A stretch of 64,000 nucleotides of DNA from Flavobacterium shii (GCF_025847235.1 NZ_JAOZEW010000005.1:1-64000); one strand, 5' to 3'; counted from the stretch's first letter, positions 17,901-26,791 are shown. Made by a program: numbers and translations. Notes: a model not told the origin generated them from the letters alone.

Positions 17901-20600
17901 ATTCGTGTTTCGGATGAAATAGGCGGGCATGCATCAGCAATAACAGTAAATATCGACTGGCCAATATGGTCTGGAAAAACAAGAAATACTGATGCTTCGA
18001 CTGCAAATATGCTTGTTTTTTCTACAGATAAAAAGAATTATGCATTAGGAGAAAAAGCAAAAATATCTTTCCCTTCAAGTGAAGGCGGACGTGCTTTGGT
18101 GTCTATTGAAAATGGCTCGAAAGTAGTACAGACACTTTGGGTGAAAACCGAAAAAGGAGAGACTAAAGTCGAAGTTCCAATTACGGGAGCGATGGCGCCA
18201 AATGTGTACTTTAATATTACACTTTTGCAACCACATGCATCGACTAAAAATGATTCGCCAATTCGTATGTATGGAATCGTTCCAATTGAAGTAATTGATA
18301 AGACCACAATTCTTACTCCAAGTATTTCAATGCCTGATGTGCTGAAACCTGAGCAAACGTTTCCTATAAAAGTAAGTGAGAAATCGGGAAAAGAAATGAC
18401 CTATACAATCGCAGTTGTCGATGAAGGTTTACTTGATTTAACTCGTTTTAAAACTCCAAATGCATGGGATAGTTTCTATGTACGTGAAGCTTTGGGTGTG
18501 AAAACCTGGGACGTATATGATGATGTTATCGGTGCGTATGGCGGTAAAGTGAATCAGATTTTTAGTATTGGTGGAGATCAGGATTTAGGCGGTGGAAAAG
18601 CAAAAAAAGCAAATCGTTTTAAACCTGTAGTTATTTATCTTGGACCATTTAAATTAGGAAAAGGAGAAACGAAAATACACCAGGTAAAATTACCAAAATA
18701 TATAGGTTCGGTAAGAACTATGATTGTGGCTGGAGATGCAAATACGAGTGCTTACGGAAGTGTAGAGAAAGCAACTCCTGTACGTAGTCCGCTAATGGTA
18801 TTGGCTTCATTGCCTAGAAAAATTTCGCCATCGGAAAAAGTGACTATTCCTGTTACGATTTTTGCAATGGAAAAAAATATTAAAAATGTTACTGTACAAA
18901 TAAAAACAAGCAATGGATTAAGAGTGGTAGGAAGCCCAGCCCAAAGATTGACATTTACACAGCCAGACGAAAAAATGGCTTATTTTAATTTAGAAGTTGG
19001 AGGTATGACAGGTATTGCCAAAGTGCAGGTTATCGCTACATCAGGAACAGAGAAATCAGTTTATAATGTTGAAATAGACATGACGAATCCAAATCCTGTA
19101 ACGAATACTTTTACCGATGTAATTTTAGAGCCTAATAGTTCTAAGACGATTGTATGGAAAACATTTGGAGTTTCGGGAAGTAATAAAGCAAAACTAGAAG
19201 TATCCTCAATGCCAACTATTAATTTAAATGGGCGATTACAATTTCTTATTCAATACCCGCATGGATGTGTGGAGCAAACAACTTCATCAGTGTTTCCTCA
19301 GTTATTCTTAAATGATGTTGCTGATATTGATGCTACACGCCAACAACTTATTCAAAAGAATGTTGCGGCAGGAATTGCACGATTAGGGAGTTTTCAATTG
19401 TCAAATGGTGGACTTTCATATTGGCAAGGAAATACAATTGCCGATGATTGGGGAAGTTCATACGCAGGACATTTTATGGTTGAAGCGGAGAAAAAGGGCT
19501 ATGTTTTACCGATAAATTTCAAATCAAAGTGGCTTTCGTATCAACAAAGAGAAGCGAAACAATGGAGATTTGAGCCGCGTTATGGGAATGATTTGGCGCA
19601 AGCATACCGTTTGTACACATTGGCTTTGGAAGGTTCGTCTGATTTGTCTTCAATGAATAGGTTGCGTGAAACCAAAGGGATTTCTAATGAAAGTAAATTA
19701 CGATTGGCTGCGGCTTATGTTCTGGCAGGGCAAAAAAGTGCTGCTTCGAGTTTGTTATTAAGTAGTAAAATTGATGATGAATCGACAAATTATAATTATT
19801 ACTATTATGGTTCGAGTGATAGAAATCGCGCAATGGCATTGGAAACAATGTTATTATTAGACCAGAAACAAAAAGCATTTGCAATGGCAACGAAACTAGC
19901 TAAGAGTATGGCAAGTGACCAATGGATGAGTACACAAACTACTGCTTATTGTTTATATGCAATGTCTAAATTCTCAATGAATAATGGTGTAAAAGGAATC
20001 GATATACAGTTTAGCCAAGATGGAAAAAGCCAAACTATAAAAACTTCAAAAACTGTTGCTGATAGAAGTTTAGTGGCTAAGACAGGTTCTAATAGTATTA
20101 CCTTGAAAAACAATAAAAAGAACACAATTTATATTCGAGTGTTAAATACTGGAATTCTTCCTATAGGTCAGGAAAATGTCGTTCAGAGTAATGTTTCGGC
20201 TAGTATAGTTTTCAAAAACAGAAAAGGAGGAGTGATTAATGTTTCGAAAATTGCTCAGGGAACAGAATTTATCGCTGAAGTAACTGTTAGGAACCAAAGA
20301 AACGAACGTGTTGAAAATGTAGCGTTGTCTCAGATTCTACCTTCAGGATTCGAAATTGTAAATACACGTTTCACCGATTATGGAGATGCAATCAATAATG
20401 TTGCCGATTATATTGATATTCGTGATGATAGAACAAATTTCTATTTTGGACTTAAAGCTGGTGAAACCAAAGTGTTTAAAATTCTCTTGAATGCGTCTTA
20501 TTTAGGAAACTATTATTTGCCAGGATTACAATGTGAAGCAATGTACGATAATACATTCTTAGCAAGAACTAAAGGATTCTGGGTTGAGGTGGTGAAGTAG
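14925..20600 (+). CDS. Bacterial alpha-2-macroglobulin lipoprotein (protease trap)
   Basis: A 1891-residue lipoprotein. The signal peptide ends FQAC, with lipidation at Cys21. Macroglobulin-like domains follow. The MG2-type segment GLKGFIYGERGVWRPGD lies near residue 663, and the A2M family core YLGPFKLGKGETKIHQVKLPKYIGSVRTMIVA near 1230. The thioester motif is intact: Cys1448-Val-Glu-Gln1451 in YPHGCVEQT. The C-terminus is an MG10-type domain. Bacterial A2Ms are thought to trap proteases in the periplasm and are usually encoded next to pbpC, as here (pbpC 1 kb downstream). A Gln/Val/Asp-rich linker (about residues 305-345) is low complexity. The pair is split by a RAYT/REP cassette. Confidence 0.93.
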   Translation: MKVKTKGLVYVFFVFFIFQACGRKSAADFNSDFSLFKSYITSFTGGIVSSQSDIRVVLAFDKKDWKINQVLNDDLIDISPSIHGKVVALSNNTIAFIPEKKLKAGTEYQVTLNLDKLITLPKKGNDDKDLSKFNFTVKTIKQDFIVNTMDVQSYSKEYQYLNCVLKTADNIDLETAKKLVLASHNGKNLNIKFDKATSSGKEFKFIIDSIQRLSAESNLEISYDGSGFDIDQKGKMDFSITAINEFKIIKVDIPDESNQSVLINFSEPLEKGQDFKGLVTIQNTNNLKFSTQGNILKVFFSNEKPVKEVVHEVAVAIVDSTSTVVDSAAVDSVAVVEPVVQEDVSEPVSDQTITGELLLEVFQGIESQYGRKMANNYSDKITFDQIKPNIRFIKNGTILPSSNNLKLNFEAVNLAAVDVKVYKIYKNNILQFLQNNELNGAQNLKRVSQPVAKTTLNLKENTLINPTKWNTFALDLSKIITPEPGAIYRVEFSYKKAYSLYKCETSEENPDKTTEEEDVDENDVNYSGNSYDDYYYDDYQWRESQDPCTGSYYYNAKIGTNILASDLGVIAKRGENKSYLFAVNNIITTEPVSNARVDLYSFQQQKLATGTTSSEGIASFQLDKFAYFAIVTLGTQSTYVKLDDGNSLSVSNFDVAGETLQKGLKGFIYGERGVWRPGDNLYLSFMLNDAANKLPKAHPIKFRLTDPNGKVTYQTVQKSNDLNHYAFTVPTDPDAPTGNWEAMVSVGGAKYYKSIKIETIKPNRLKIKNTFKNAILSSSYPNVSNLEVTWLHGAIAKNLKVEIQAKFSQQHTTFKGYEKFAFDDLVRQFSTEEINIFSGKLDENGKASVNIEPKLQGQAPGMLKAAFITKVYEEGGDFSTDVISTTYSPYKTYVGVKSPEPTKYGMLETRAMNRFDIVTVDENGRPKSVRNLEVKVYKTEWRWWWDASSDNLSNYNSSNSTTSYKTFRVNTDASGKGSVQFALADEEWGRYLIRVSDEIGGHASAITVNIDWPIWSGKTRNTDASTANMLVFSTDKKNYALGEKAKISFPSSEGGRALVSIENGSKVVQTLWVKTEKGETKVEVPITGAMAPNVYFNITLLQPHASTKNDSPIRMYGIVPIEVIDKTTILTPSISMPDVLKPEQTFPIKVSEKSGKEMTYTIAVVDEGLLDLTRFKTPNAWDSFYVREALGVKTWDVYDDVIGAYGGKVNQIFSIGGDQDLGGGKAKKANRFKPVVIYLGPFKLGKGETKIHQVKLPKYIGSVRTMIVAGDANTSAYGSVEKATPVRSPLMVLASLPRKISPSEKVTIPVTIFAMEKNIKNVTVQIKTSNGLRVVGSPAQRLTFTQPDEKMAYFNLEVGGMTGIAKVQVIATSGTEKSVYNVEIDMTNPNPVTNTFTDVILEPNSSKTIVWKTFGVSGSNKAKLEVSSMPTINLNGRLQFLIQYPHGCVEQTTSSVFPQLFLNDVADIDATRQQLIQKNVAAGIARLGSFQLSNGGLSYWQGNTIADDWGSSYAGHFMVEAEKKGYVLPINFKSKWLSYQQREAKQWRFEPRYGNDLAQAYRLYTLALEGSSDLSSMNRLRETKGISNESKLRLAAAYVLAGQKSAASSLLLSSKIDDESTNYNYYYYGSSDRNRAMALETMLLLDQKQKAFAMATKLAKSMASDQWMSTQTTAYCLYAMSKFSMNNGVKGIDIQFSQDGKSQTIKTSKTVADRSLVAKTGSNSITLKNNKKNTIYIRVLNTGILPIGQENVVQSNVSASIVFKNRKGGVINVSKIAQGTEFIAEVTVRNQRNERVENVALSQILPSGFEIVNTRFTDYGDAINNVADYIDIRDDRTNFYFGLKAGETKVFKILLNASYLGNYYLPGLQCEAMYDNTFLARTKGFWVEVVK

Positions 20601-20609
20601 AATTCGTAT

Positions 20610-20636
20610 CCTAACAGGTTTTGGAAACCTGTTAGG
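20610..20636. repeat. REP-like palindrome, copy 1
   Basis: 27 bases: the 12-base arm CCTAACAGGTTT, loop TGG, and the exact complementary arm. It begins 10 bases after the macroglobulin stop codon. With its flanks (TATCC...GGTATT) it is the reverse complement of copy 2, so copies 1 and 2 enclose the transposase gene as inverted repeats. It may also end the macroglobulin transcript. Confidence 0.85.
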
Positions 20637-20748
20637 TATTGTTTGTAATTGATGAGAAATTTTTAAAAGAGATATATAATTATTTTTTTAACTTACTAAG
20701 TGTTTATTAGAAAAGGAAAAGTATTAAGAATAAAAACTAAAAAAGATA

Positions 20749-20775
20749 CCTAACAGGTTTCCAAAACCTGTTAGG
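20749..20775. repeat. REP-like palindrome, copy 2
   Basis: Same arms as copy 1 with loop CCA and flanks GATACC...GGATAT, i.e. inverted relative to copy 1. It ends 22 bases before the ATG of the REP-associated transposase. Confidence 0.85.
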
Positions 20776-20797
20776 ATATAAAAAAACAAAAGATGTA

Positions 20798-21388
20798 ATG
20801 AAAAAAGATATTTTCGAGACAGGCCAATATTATCATATATACAATAGAGGAAATAATAAGGAGAATATTTTTATTGAAGAAAAGAATAATAATTACTTTC
20901 TTGAAAAAGTGAAAAAATATCTTTTGCCTATTGCAGATATTTATGCCTATTGTTTACTCAAAAATCATTTTCATATAGTATTGAGAATTAAAGACGAAAA
21001 GGAATTGCCTGAAAAATTAAAAGAGAAATTACATTTACCTTTTTCGAATTTGTTTAATTCTTATTCCAAAAGTATAAATAAATCCTATGTTAGGACAGGA
21101 AGTTTGTTTCAGGAGCATTTGCAAAGAAATAGGATAGAAAGTGAAGTTTATTTAAAGCAATTAATTGTATATGTTCATTTGAATCCTGTAAAGCATAAGT
21201 TTGCGAAGTATTTTGAATCCTATTTGCATTCTTCATATCGCTCTTATTTGTCTAGTAAAATAACAAGTATTGATAGAGATTATATTCTTGAATTATTTGG
21301 AGGATTAGAAAATTTTAAGGTTTGTCATGATGAAAGAAGAATTGTTTATGAGGGGATGATTAATGATATAAGTTTAAGTGACGAATAA
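20798..21388 (+). mobile_element. REP-associated tyrosine transposase (RAYT, Y1_Tnp family)
   Basis: A 196-residue single-strand transposase of the HUH/Y1 superfamily. The metal-binding HUH triad is visible as NHFHIVL (residues about 56-62), preceded by the family pattern YHIYNRGNNKENIF and YCLLKNH. The catalytic tyrosine lies in QLIVYVHLNPV (about residues 126-136). RAYTs are single-copy, do not form insertion sequences, and act on REP palindromes. Here five REP-like palindromes lie within 800 bases (20610, 20749, 21405, 21493, 21580). The gene is full length and appears intact. It interrupts the macroglobulin-pbpC pair. Confidence 0.9.
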
Positions 21389-21404
21389 AAAAATAGTAAG
21401 TTAT

Positions 21405-21431
21405 CCTAACAGGTTTCTAAAACCTGTTAGG
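21405..21431. repeat. REP-like palindrome, copy 3
   Basis: Arms as in copy 1 with loop CTA, flanks TTATCC...GGTATT (same orientation as copy 1). It begins 16 bases after the RAYT stop codon. Confidence 0.85.
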
Positions 21432-21492
21432 TATTATTAGTGGGTCATGTTAAATAAGAAGGAAAGGATTTTATCTAGGATTGAAATAGATG

Positions 21493-21519
21493 CCTAACAG
21501 GTTTCCGAAATCTGTTGGG
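21493..21519. repeat. REP-like palindrome, copy 4 (degenerate)
   Basis: CCTAACAGGTTT, loop CCG, then AAATCTGTTGGG, giving two mismatched pairs. Orientation as copy 2. It is followed by a spacer of about 60 bases ending GGATTGAAATAGAT(A/G)CC, which is also present before this copy, so copies 4 and 5 sit in direct repeats of about 87 bases. Confidence 0.8.
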
Positions 21520-21579
21520 GATTGTTAATAGGTTATATTGAACAGGAGGAAGGGTTTTTATCAAGGATTGAAATAGATA

Positions 21580-21606
21580 CCTAACAGGTTTTGGAAACCT
21601 GTTAGG
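21580..21606. repeat. REP-like palindrome, copy 5
   Basis: Perfect arms with loop TGG and flanks GATACC...GGATAT. It ends 22 bases upstream of the pbpC start codon, so a hairpin would form close to the ribosome entry site of that mRNA. Confidence 0.85.
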
Positions 21607-21628
21607 ATATGAAAACAATGAGATTAAA

Positions 21629-24004
21629 TTGAAAAATAAATTAAAAGCGTCGCTTCAGCGCATTATAAATTGGATTAAACGGAATAAGATAAAATCACTA
21701 CTAGCATTTTTGTTAGTGGTGATTTATTATTTTTCATTACCACGAACATTATTTCAAGAGCCTTATTCTACCGTTATTGAGAGTAAGGAAGGAGAGTTAT
21801 TGGGGGCGAAGATTGCTCGTGACGGACAATGGCGTTTTCCTGCGCAGGATAGTGTTCCGGATAAATTCAAGAAATGTATTGTATATTTTGAAGACGAATA
21901 TTTTTATAGACATCCTGGTTTCAATCCCGTGGCTATGGTAAATGCGATTAAACAAAACAGGAAAGCAGGGAAAGTGGTTCGAGGAGGAAGTACGCTTACT
22001 CAACAAGTAATTCGATTATCGAGAAAAGGAAAAGGCAGGACTTATTTTGAGAAATTTCTCGAAGTTATTCTTGCAACAAGGCTTGAGTTAGGATATTCCA
22101 AAGATGAAATATTAGAGTTATACGCTGCACATGCGCCTTTTGGGGGAAATGTTGTGGGATTAGAAATGGCTTCATGGAGGTATTTTGGAGTAAAATCTAA
22201 TCAATTATCATGGGCAGAGAATGCAACTTTGGCGGTATTGCCAAATGCACCGAGTTTAATTTACCCAGGAAAAAATCAAATAAAATTATTAGAGAAACGC
22301 AATCGCCTTTTGCGTAAGCTTAATGAAGAAGGGATTATTGATAAACAAACTTATGAGCTTTCTATAGATGAACCACTGCCTATGAAACCATTTGATTTAC
22401 CTCAAATCGCACCACATTTATTGCAACGCATTGCCAAAAAACAAGAAGGAACGCGAGTGAAAACTACAGTAGAGTTTGCGTTGCAAAATAGAGTGAATCA
22501 AATTGCAAAATATTATTACAATCAATATAAGCAGAATGAAGTTAGTAATCTGGCAATTTTGGTAATTGATGTTTCTAATAGAAATGTGATAAGTTATGTT
22601 GGGAATTCCCCAACGGATAGGGATCATCAAAAAGATGTTGATATTATAGATGCACCCAGAAGTACAGGAAGTATTTTGAAGCCTTTATTATATGCTGCAA
22701 TGCTTGATGATGGTGAATTATTACCTAATACGCTAATTGCTGATGTGCCAACTCAAATTGCAGGTTATACACCTCAAAACTTTAACTTGACGTTTGATGG
22801 TGCTGTACCTGCGCATCGTGCTTTATCACGTTCTCTTAATATTCCTGCAGTTTTGATGTTACAGGATTTTGGCGTGGATAAATTTTATGAAGAACTACAA
22901 AAATTTCAATTAAGAGATATTTCAAAATCAGCGGATCATTACGGATTATCACTTATCCTTGGTGGTGCCGAGAGTAATCTGTGGGATTTATGCCGTACGT
23001 ATGCAAGCATGTCATCGACGGTAAATTATTTTAATAAAAGTAATGGGAAATATAGAACAAAAGAATTTACAGAATTAAATTATGAAAATGATTTTAAGAC
23101 CGATTTTGGGAATGAAAGTAATCAGAAGAATATCTTAGGTGCTGGATCAATTTGGTTAACGTATAATGCGATGGAAGAGGTTAACAGGCCGGAAGGAGAT
23201 GAAGCATGGAAGTTTTATGATAGCTCGCTTAAAATTGCATGGAAAACAGGAACAAGCTTTGGTAATCGCGATGCTTGGGCTATAGGAACAAATTCCAGAT
23301 ATGTTGTTGGGATTTGGGTTGGAAATGCAACGGGAGAAGGAAGACCAACGTTAACAGGAGTTACAAGTGCTGCACCAATTTTATTTGATATTTTTAATTT
23401 ATTACCGAGGCAAAAATGGTTTACAACTCCTTATAAGGATTTGGACGAGGTTGAGGTTTGTAGTTTAAGTGGTTATTTGGCTAAGGAAGGATGTCCGATA
23501 ATTAAACAATGGGTTACCCGAAAAGGGAAAACTACCTCTATATGTCCATATCATAAAACGGTGCATTTAGATAAAACAGAGGGATTTCAGGTAAATAGCA
23601 GTTGTGAAAGTGTTGATAATATGATTGTAAAGAATTGGTTTGTTCTGCCTCCAGTAATGGCATGGTATTATAAAAGCAAGCACATAGAATATATGCAGTT
23701 ACCACCTTTTAGAGAAAATTGTGTTGGGACACAAACGGCTTCTATGGATTTTATTTATCCTAAGACAAACAGTAAAATTTATTTGACAAAAAATTTCAAT
23801 AGTGAAGTGCAACCAGTGATTTTTAAAGTAGCGTATTCACAAAGAGAAAGTCAGTTGTTTTGGTATGTCGATGATGTGTATAAAGGGGTTACTAAAATCT
23901 TTCATGAAAAACCAATTGTCCTGACTGCCGGATTTCATTACATTACAGTAGTAGATGAATTTGGGAATGAGATTAAGAGAAGAGTTGAGATTGTACGGGA
24001 ATAA
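21629..24004 (+). CDS. pbpC: Penicillin-binding protein 1C (glycosyltransferase/transpeptidase)
   Basis: A 791-residue bifunctional peptidoglycan synthase. One membrane helix lies at about 21-38. The GT51 transglycosylase has the acidic EDEYFYRHPG motif at 88-97 and GGSTLTQQ at 119-126. The transpeptidase has Ser348-Ile-Leu-Lys351, Ser402-Leu-Asn404 and Lys539-Thr-Gly541. The C-terminal ~90 residues form the PBP1C-specific BiPBP_C domain. The start must be TTG at 21629, because the nearby ATGs (21609 and 21618) are out of frame and the next in-frame Met is inside the GT domain. REP copy 5 lies just upstream. The partnership with the macroglobulin gene is conserved in many bacteria: one repairs the wall while the other traps proteases. 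Confidence 0.94.
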   Translation: MKNKLKASLQRIINWIKRNKIKSLLAFLLVVIYYFSLPRTLFQEPYSTVIESKEGELLGAKIARDGQWRFPAQDSVPDKFKKCIVYFEDEYFYRHPGFNPVAMVNAIKQNRKAGKVVRGGSTLTQQVIRLSRKGKGRTYFEKFLEVILATRLELGYSKDEILELYAAHAPFGGNVVGLEMASWRYFGVKSNQLSWAENATLAVLPNAPSLIYPGKNQIKLLEKRNRLLRKLNEEGIIDKQTYELSIDEPLPMKPFDLPQIAPHLLQRIAKKQEGTRVKTTVEFALQNRVNQIAKYYYNQYKQNEVSNLAILVIDVSNRNVISYVGNSPTDRDHQKDVDIIDAPRSTGSILKPLLYAAMLDDGELLPNTLIADVPTQIAGYTPQNFNLTFDGAVPAHRALSRSLNIPAVLMLQDFGVDKFYEELQKFQLRDISKSADHYGLSLILGGAESNLWDLCRTYASMSSTVNYFNKSNGKYRTKEFTELNYENDFKTDFGNESNQKNILGAGSIWLTYNAMEEVNRPEGDEAWKFYDSSLKIAWKTGTSFGNRDAWAIGTNSRYVVGIWVGNATGEGRPTLTGVTSAAPILFDIFNLLPRQKWFTTPYKDLDEVEVCSLSGYLAKEGCPIIKQWVTRKGKTTSICPYHKTVHLDKTEGFQVNSSCESVDNMIVKNWFVLPPVMAWYYKSKHIEYMQLPPFRENCVGTQTASMDFIYPKTNSKIYLTKNFNSEVQPVIFKVAYSQRESQLFWYVDDVYKGVTKIFHEKPIVLTAGFHYITVVDEFGNEIKRRVEIVRE

Positions 24005-24016
24005 AATATGATAAAA

Positions 24017-24814
24017 TTAAAACATTCTTAAGTGACCATAAACATTTTTATTATTGGTGAATCTAAAAGTAATGCCTAAAGTAAACCCTTGGATTACTGG
24101 TTTTTTTTCTTTGTTGAATGGTGTTGTATAGCCAAAACCTAAATCTAGTATGTTTAAAAATGTAAGACCAGCGAGTGCATAAGCATTTTTATTTGAGCCA
24201 CCTGCTTTTAAAAATATTGATTTCTGAATGTTATATGATAAATGCACATCTGGCAAACCGTAATATTTACCGTCGTAACTAGTGATTCCATATCCTAAGC
24301 CTAGAAAGAGTTTGTTTTCTTGCTTGCAATCTAAGCAGAATTCCAATCCGCCAGTTAATTGACTTTTGGTTGCAATTGAATATCCTAAATAAAGAATTGG
24401 CCACTCAGGAATTTCAAATTTAGAATTGTTGTTGGTTTTGTAATTGAAATCTCTGAAGTCTAGAAGAGTTTTGTTTTCGTTATACCATTTTGCTTTTCCG
24501 ACCAGATATTCACCTTCTTTATCTTTTGAATATCCTTCAAATTGTAATTTGTTACTTTTTAAATAATAATCATTAATTATATAAACGGAATCAATGGATG
24601 TTATTTTGTATCCAATGGCATTTTTAGTTTTTATTTTTATCGGTTTGATTCTGTAGTAAATAGCAGATTCTCTGGAGGTGTTTTTCCAATTCTGGTCAAA
24701 AAAGATCGTGTCATTTTGAGCGGAAATTCTTGATGCAAATAATACAAAAATTGCCAGGAGGTAATATATGTTGTTCCTTTTAAAGAAATTATAGGTGTAT
24801 TTTGTTGAAAGCAT
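24017..24814 (-). CDS. Exported protein of unknown function, probably outer-membrane
   Basis: 265 residues. A signal-like hydrophobic segment lies at about 15-32 (YYLLAIFVLFASRISAQ). Residues about 35-135 are charged and beta-rich, with 'KYxxSNKLQFEGYSKDKEGEYLVGKAKWYNENKTL', reminiscent of toxin_15/MORN-like strand repeats. Residues 140-258 have barrel-like strands (LFLGLGYGITSYDG, FTLGITFRF). I do not recognise the family. It converges with pbpC, 12 bases apart. Confidence 0.5.
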   Translation of the reverse strand: MLSTKYTYNFFKRNNIYYLLAIFVLFASRISAQNDTIFFDQNWKNTSRESAIYYRIKPIKIKTKNAIGYKITSIDSVYIINDYYLKSNKLQFEGYSKDKEGEYLVGKAKWYNENKTLLDFRDFNYKTNNNSKFEIPEWPILYLGYSIATKSQLTGGLEFCLDCKQENKLFLGLGYGITSYDGKYYGLPDVHLSYNIQKSIFLKAGGSNKNAYALAGLTFLNILDLGFGYTTPFNKEKKPVIQGFTLGITFRFTNNKNVYGHLRMF

Positions 24815-24933
24815 TTTGCAGTTAATTTGTGTTGTTTTAAAACTAATTCAAATCTAGGAAAAATACTTTTATCGATTGGGTTTGTTTGAATAACTTATAG
24901 ATTGATTTTCGGGATTATTAATTAAAAAGCACA

Positions 24934-24967
24934 AAAAAACCGCCAATCTTTCGAAAAGCGGTTTTTT
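24934..24967 (-). terminator. Terminator of the RNase G gene
   Basis: Ten-base arms AAAAAACCGC and GCGGTTTTTT enclose 14 bases that can extend the stem (AATCTTTCGA). It lies four bases past the stop codon, with T-runs in both directions. Confidence 0.85.
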
Positions 24968-24970
24968 GTT

Positions 24971-26515
24971 TTATTCTTTAATAACATTTCCATCTTTATC
25001 ATAGAAATGATATTCTAAATACGTGTAAGCGTCACGAGGTATGATTTTTACCCATTTTTTATATTCAAAAAACCATTTTGAACGTATTGATGGAAAACCT
25101 TTACTGAGGTATGCAGCCACAAATGGATGTGTGTTAAGCACAACTTTTTTGTGGGTTTTTAAATGTCTTTCCAGATCAGCTGTGATTTTATCAATGATTA
25201 AAATTGGCGCTTCAATCTCGCCATGTTCATTGTTAGGATCTTCTTCTCTGGTTTTAATGTTTACTTCGGGTCTTACTCTTTGTCTTGTAATTTGAACTAA
25301 TCCAAATTTGCTAGGCGGTAAGATTTTATGTTTTGCTTTATCGTCGCTCATTTCTTCTCGCAAGAAGTCGAACAAAACCTTCCTGTTTTCAGGATTAGAC
25401 ATATCGATAAAATCAACTACGATTATTCCACCCATATCGCGCAAACGTAATTGTCTGGCAATTTCGGCAGCAGCAATCATATTAACTTCCATGGCTGTGT
25501 CTTCTTGATTAGTGGCTTTATTAGAACGGTTTCCGCTATTTACGTCTATAACGTGTAAAGCTTCTGTATGTTCAATAATAAGATAAGCCCCTTTGCTCAT
25601 AGAAACAGTTCTTCCAAATGAAGTTTTGATTTGTCTTTCAATATTGTATTTCTCGAAAATGGGAGTGTCATTTGATTGATAAAACTTAACAATCGATTGT
25701 TTTGAAGGGGCAATTTCTTGTAAATAGTCCTTCGTTTGATGGTACAACTCTTCATCATCAATTTGAATACCACTAAAGGTATCATTAAATACATCTCTCA
25801 ATATTGAAGAAGCTCTGTTGAGTTCCCCTAATACCTTAGATGGATGATGAGCAGTTGGTAATTTTTTACACATTGCAGTCCATCTGCCAAGCAGGTTCTG
25901 CAAATCTTTTTCTAATTCGGCTACGTTTTTGCCTTCGGCTACTGTGCGAACAATAACACCAAATCCTTTAGGTTTGATCGATAATACAAGTTTTTTTAAA
26001 CGATCCTTTTCTTTTTTGTCTTCTATTTTTTGTGAAATAGAGACACGGTCAGAAAAAGGAACTAAAACAATAAAACGTCCAGCCAAAGATAGTTCTGCAC
26101 TAATTCTTGGACCTTTAGTTGATATTGGTTCTTTTACTACTTGTACTAAAACAGATTGATTGGCACTTAAAATATCAGTAATGGTACCGTCTTTATCAAT
26201 CTCTTTTTCAAACTGAAAGGTTTTTAGGGAGAAATCTTTTAATTTACCTGCGCTTACAAGTTTTATGAATTTCAGTTGGGAAGCTAAGTTAGGTCCTAAA
26301 TCGTGATAATGTAAAAAGGCATCTTTTTCAAAGCCAACATTTACAAAAGCAGCATTAAGTCCAGCAACTGGTTTTCTTATTTTGGCAATAAAAATATCAC
26401 CAACCTGAAAATTGCTTTTCTCTTCTTCCTTGTGTAATTCAATTAGTTTTCCATCTTTTAATAAGGCAAAATCTACGAAATCAGAACTTGATCGAATGAT
26501 TAATTCTTTATTCAT
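24971..26515 (-). CDS. rng: Ribonuclease E/G family endoribonuclease
   Basis: A 514-residue RNase G-like enzyme that processes rRNA precursors and mRNAs. The N-terminal S1-like RNA-binding region is 'VGDIFIAKIRKPVAGLNAAFVNVGFEKDAFLHYHDL'. The catalytic DNase I-like core carries the metal-binding 'LHVIDVNSGNRSNK' and 'RDMGGIIVVDFIDM' segments. I chose ATG 26515 (MNKELIIRSS, the usual family start); a GTG at 26533 would add six residues. It ends in YKKWVKIIPRDAYTYLEYHFYDKDGNVI, typical of Bacteroidota. It follows the HU and small basic protein genes on the minus strand, separated from them by a hairpin at 26767-26791. Confidence 0.93.
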   Translation of the reverse strand: MNKELIIRSSSDFVDFALLKDGKLIELHKEEEKSNFQVGDIFIAKIRKPVAGLNAAFVNVGFEKDAFLHYHDLGPNLASQLKFIKLVSAGKLKDFSLKTFQFEKEIDKDGTITDILSANQSVLVQVVKEPISTKGPRISAELSLAGRFIVLVPFSDRVSISQKIEDKKEKDRLKKLVLSIKPKGFGVIVRTVAEGKNVAELEKDLQNLLGRWTAMCKKLPTAHHPSKVLGELNRASSILRDVFNDTFSGIQIDDEELYHQTKDYLQEIAPSKQSIVKFYQSNDTPIFEKYNIERQIKTSFGRTVSMSKGAYLIIEHTEALHVIDVNSGNRSNKATNQEDTAMEVNMIAAAEIARQLRLRDMGGIIVVDFIDMSNPENRKVLFDFLREEMSDDKAKHKILPPSKFGLVQITRQRVRPEVNIKTREEDPNNEHGEIEAPILIIDKITADLERHLKTHKKVVLNTHPFVAAYLSKGFPSIRSKWFFEYKKWVKIIPRDAYTYLEYHFYDKDGNVIKE

Positions 26516-26766
26516 TTGTAAATTTTTATCCACACTCTTCGATTTTAGATTTTAGAATTTAGGATTTAGATTTAAAAAAAAAATCTGAAATCAGAAACCT
26601 TTAATCTGCAATTAAATTGTAAGGATGGATTAAACAATAATTTTTAACAGGTATTGAACCCGGGGAAAATTAGCTGGCAGTAAGCAGTTTTAAGTAATCA
26701 GTTGACTGAAGGCTATATACTGATGGCTGAATACTAATTTTCAATTTCAATGAACGTTTAAAAAGA

Positions 26767-26791
26767 AAAAAGTAGTTTAAAACTACTTTTT
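26767..26791 (-). terminator. Terminator overlapping the stop codon of the small basic protein gene
   Basis: A perfect 12-base stem (AAAAAGTAGTTT with AAACTACTTTTT) around one or a few loop bases, followed on the minus strand by a T-rich run. The TAG stop (26783-26785) of the tiny gene lies inside the stem, so the last lysine codons form one arm. Confidence 0.8.

Noticed and set aside
20605..21606. CRISPR-like array at the spaced palindromes
   Set aside because: The repeats are hairpins with similar spacers, variable spacing and a RAYT gene between them, and no cas genes are near; this is a REP array.
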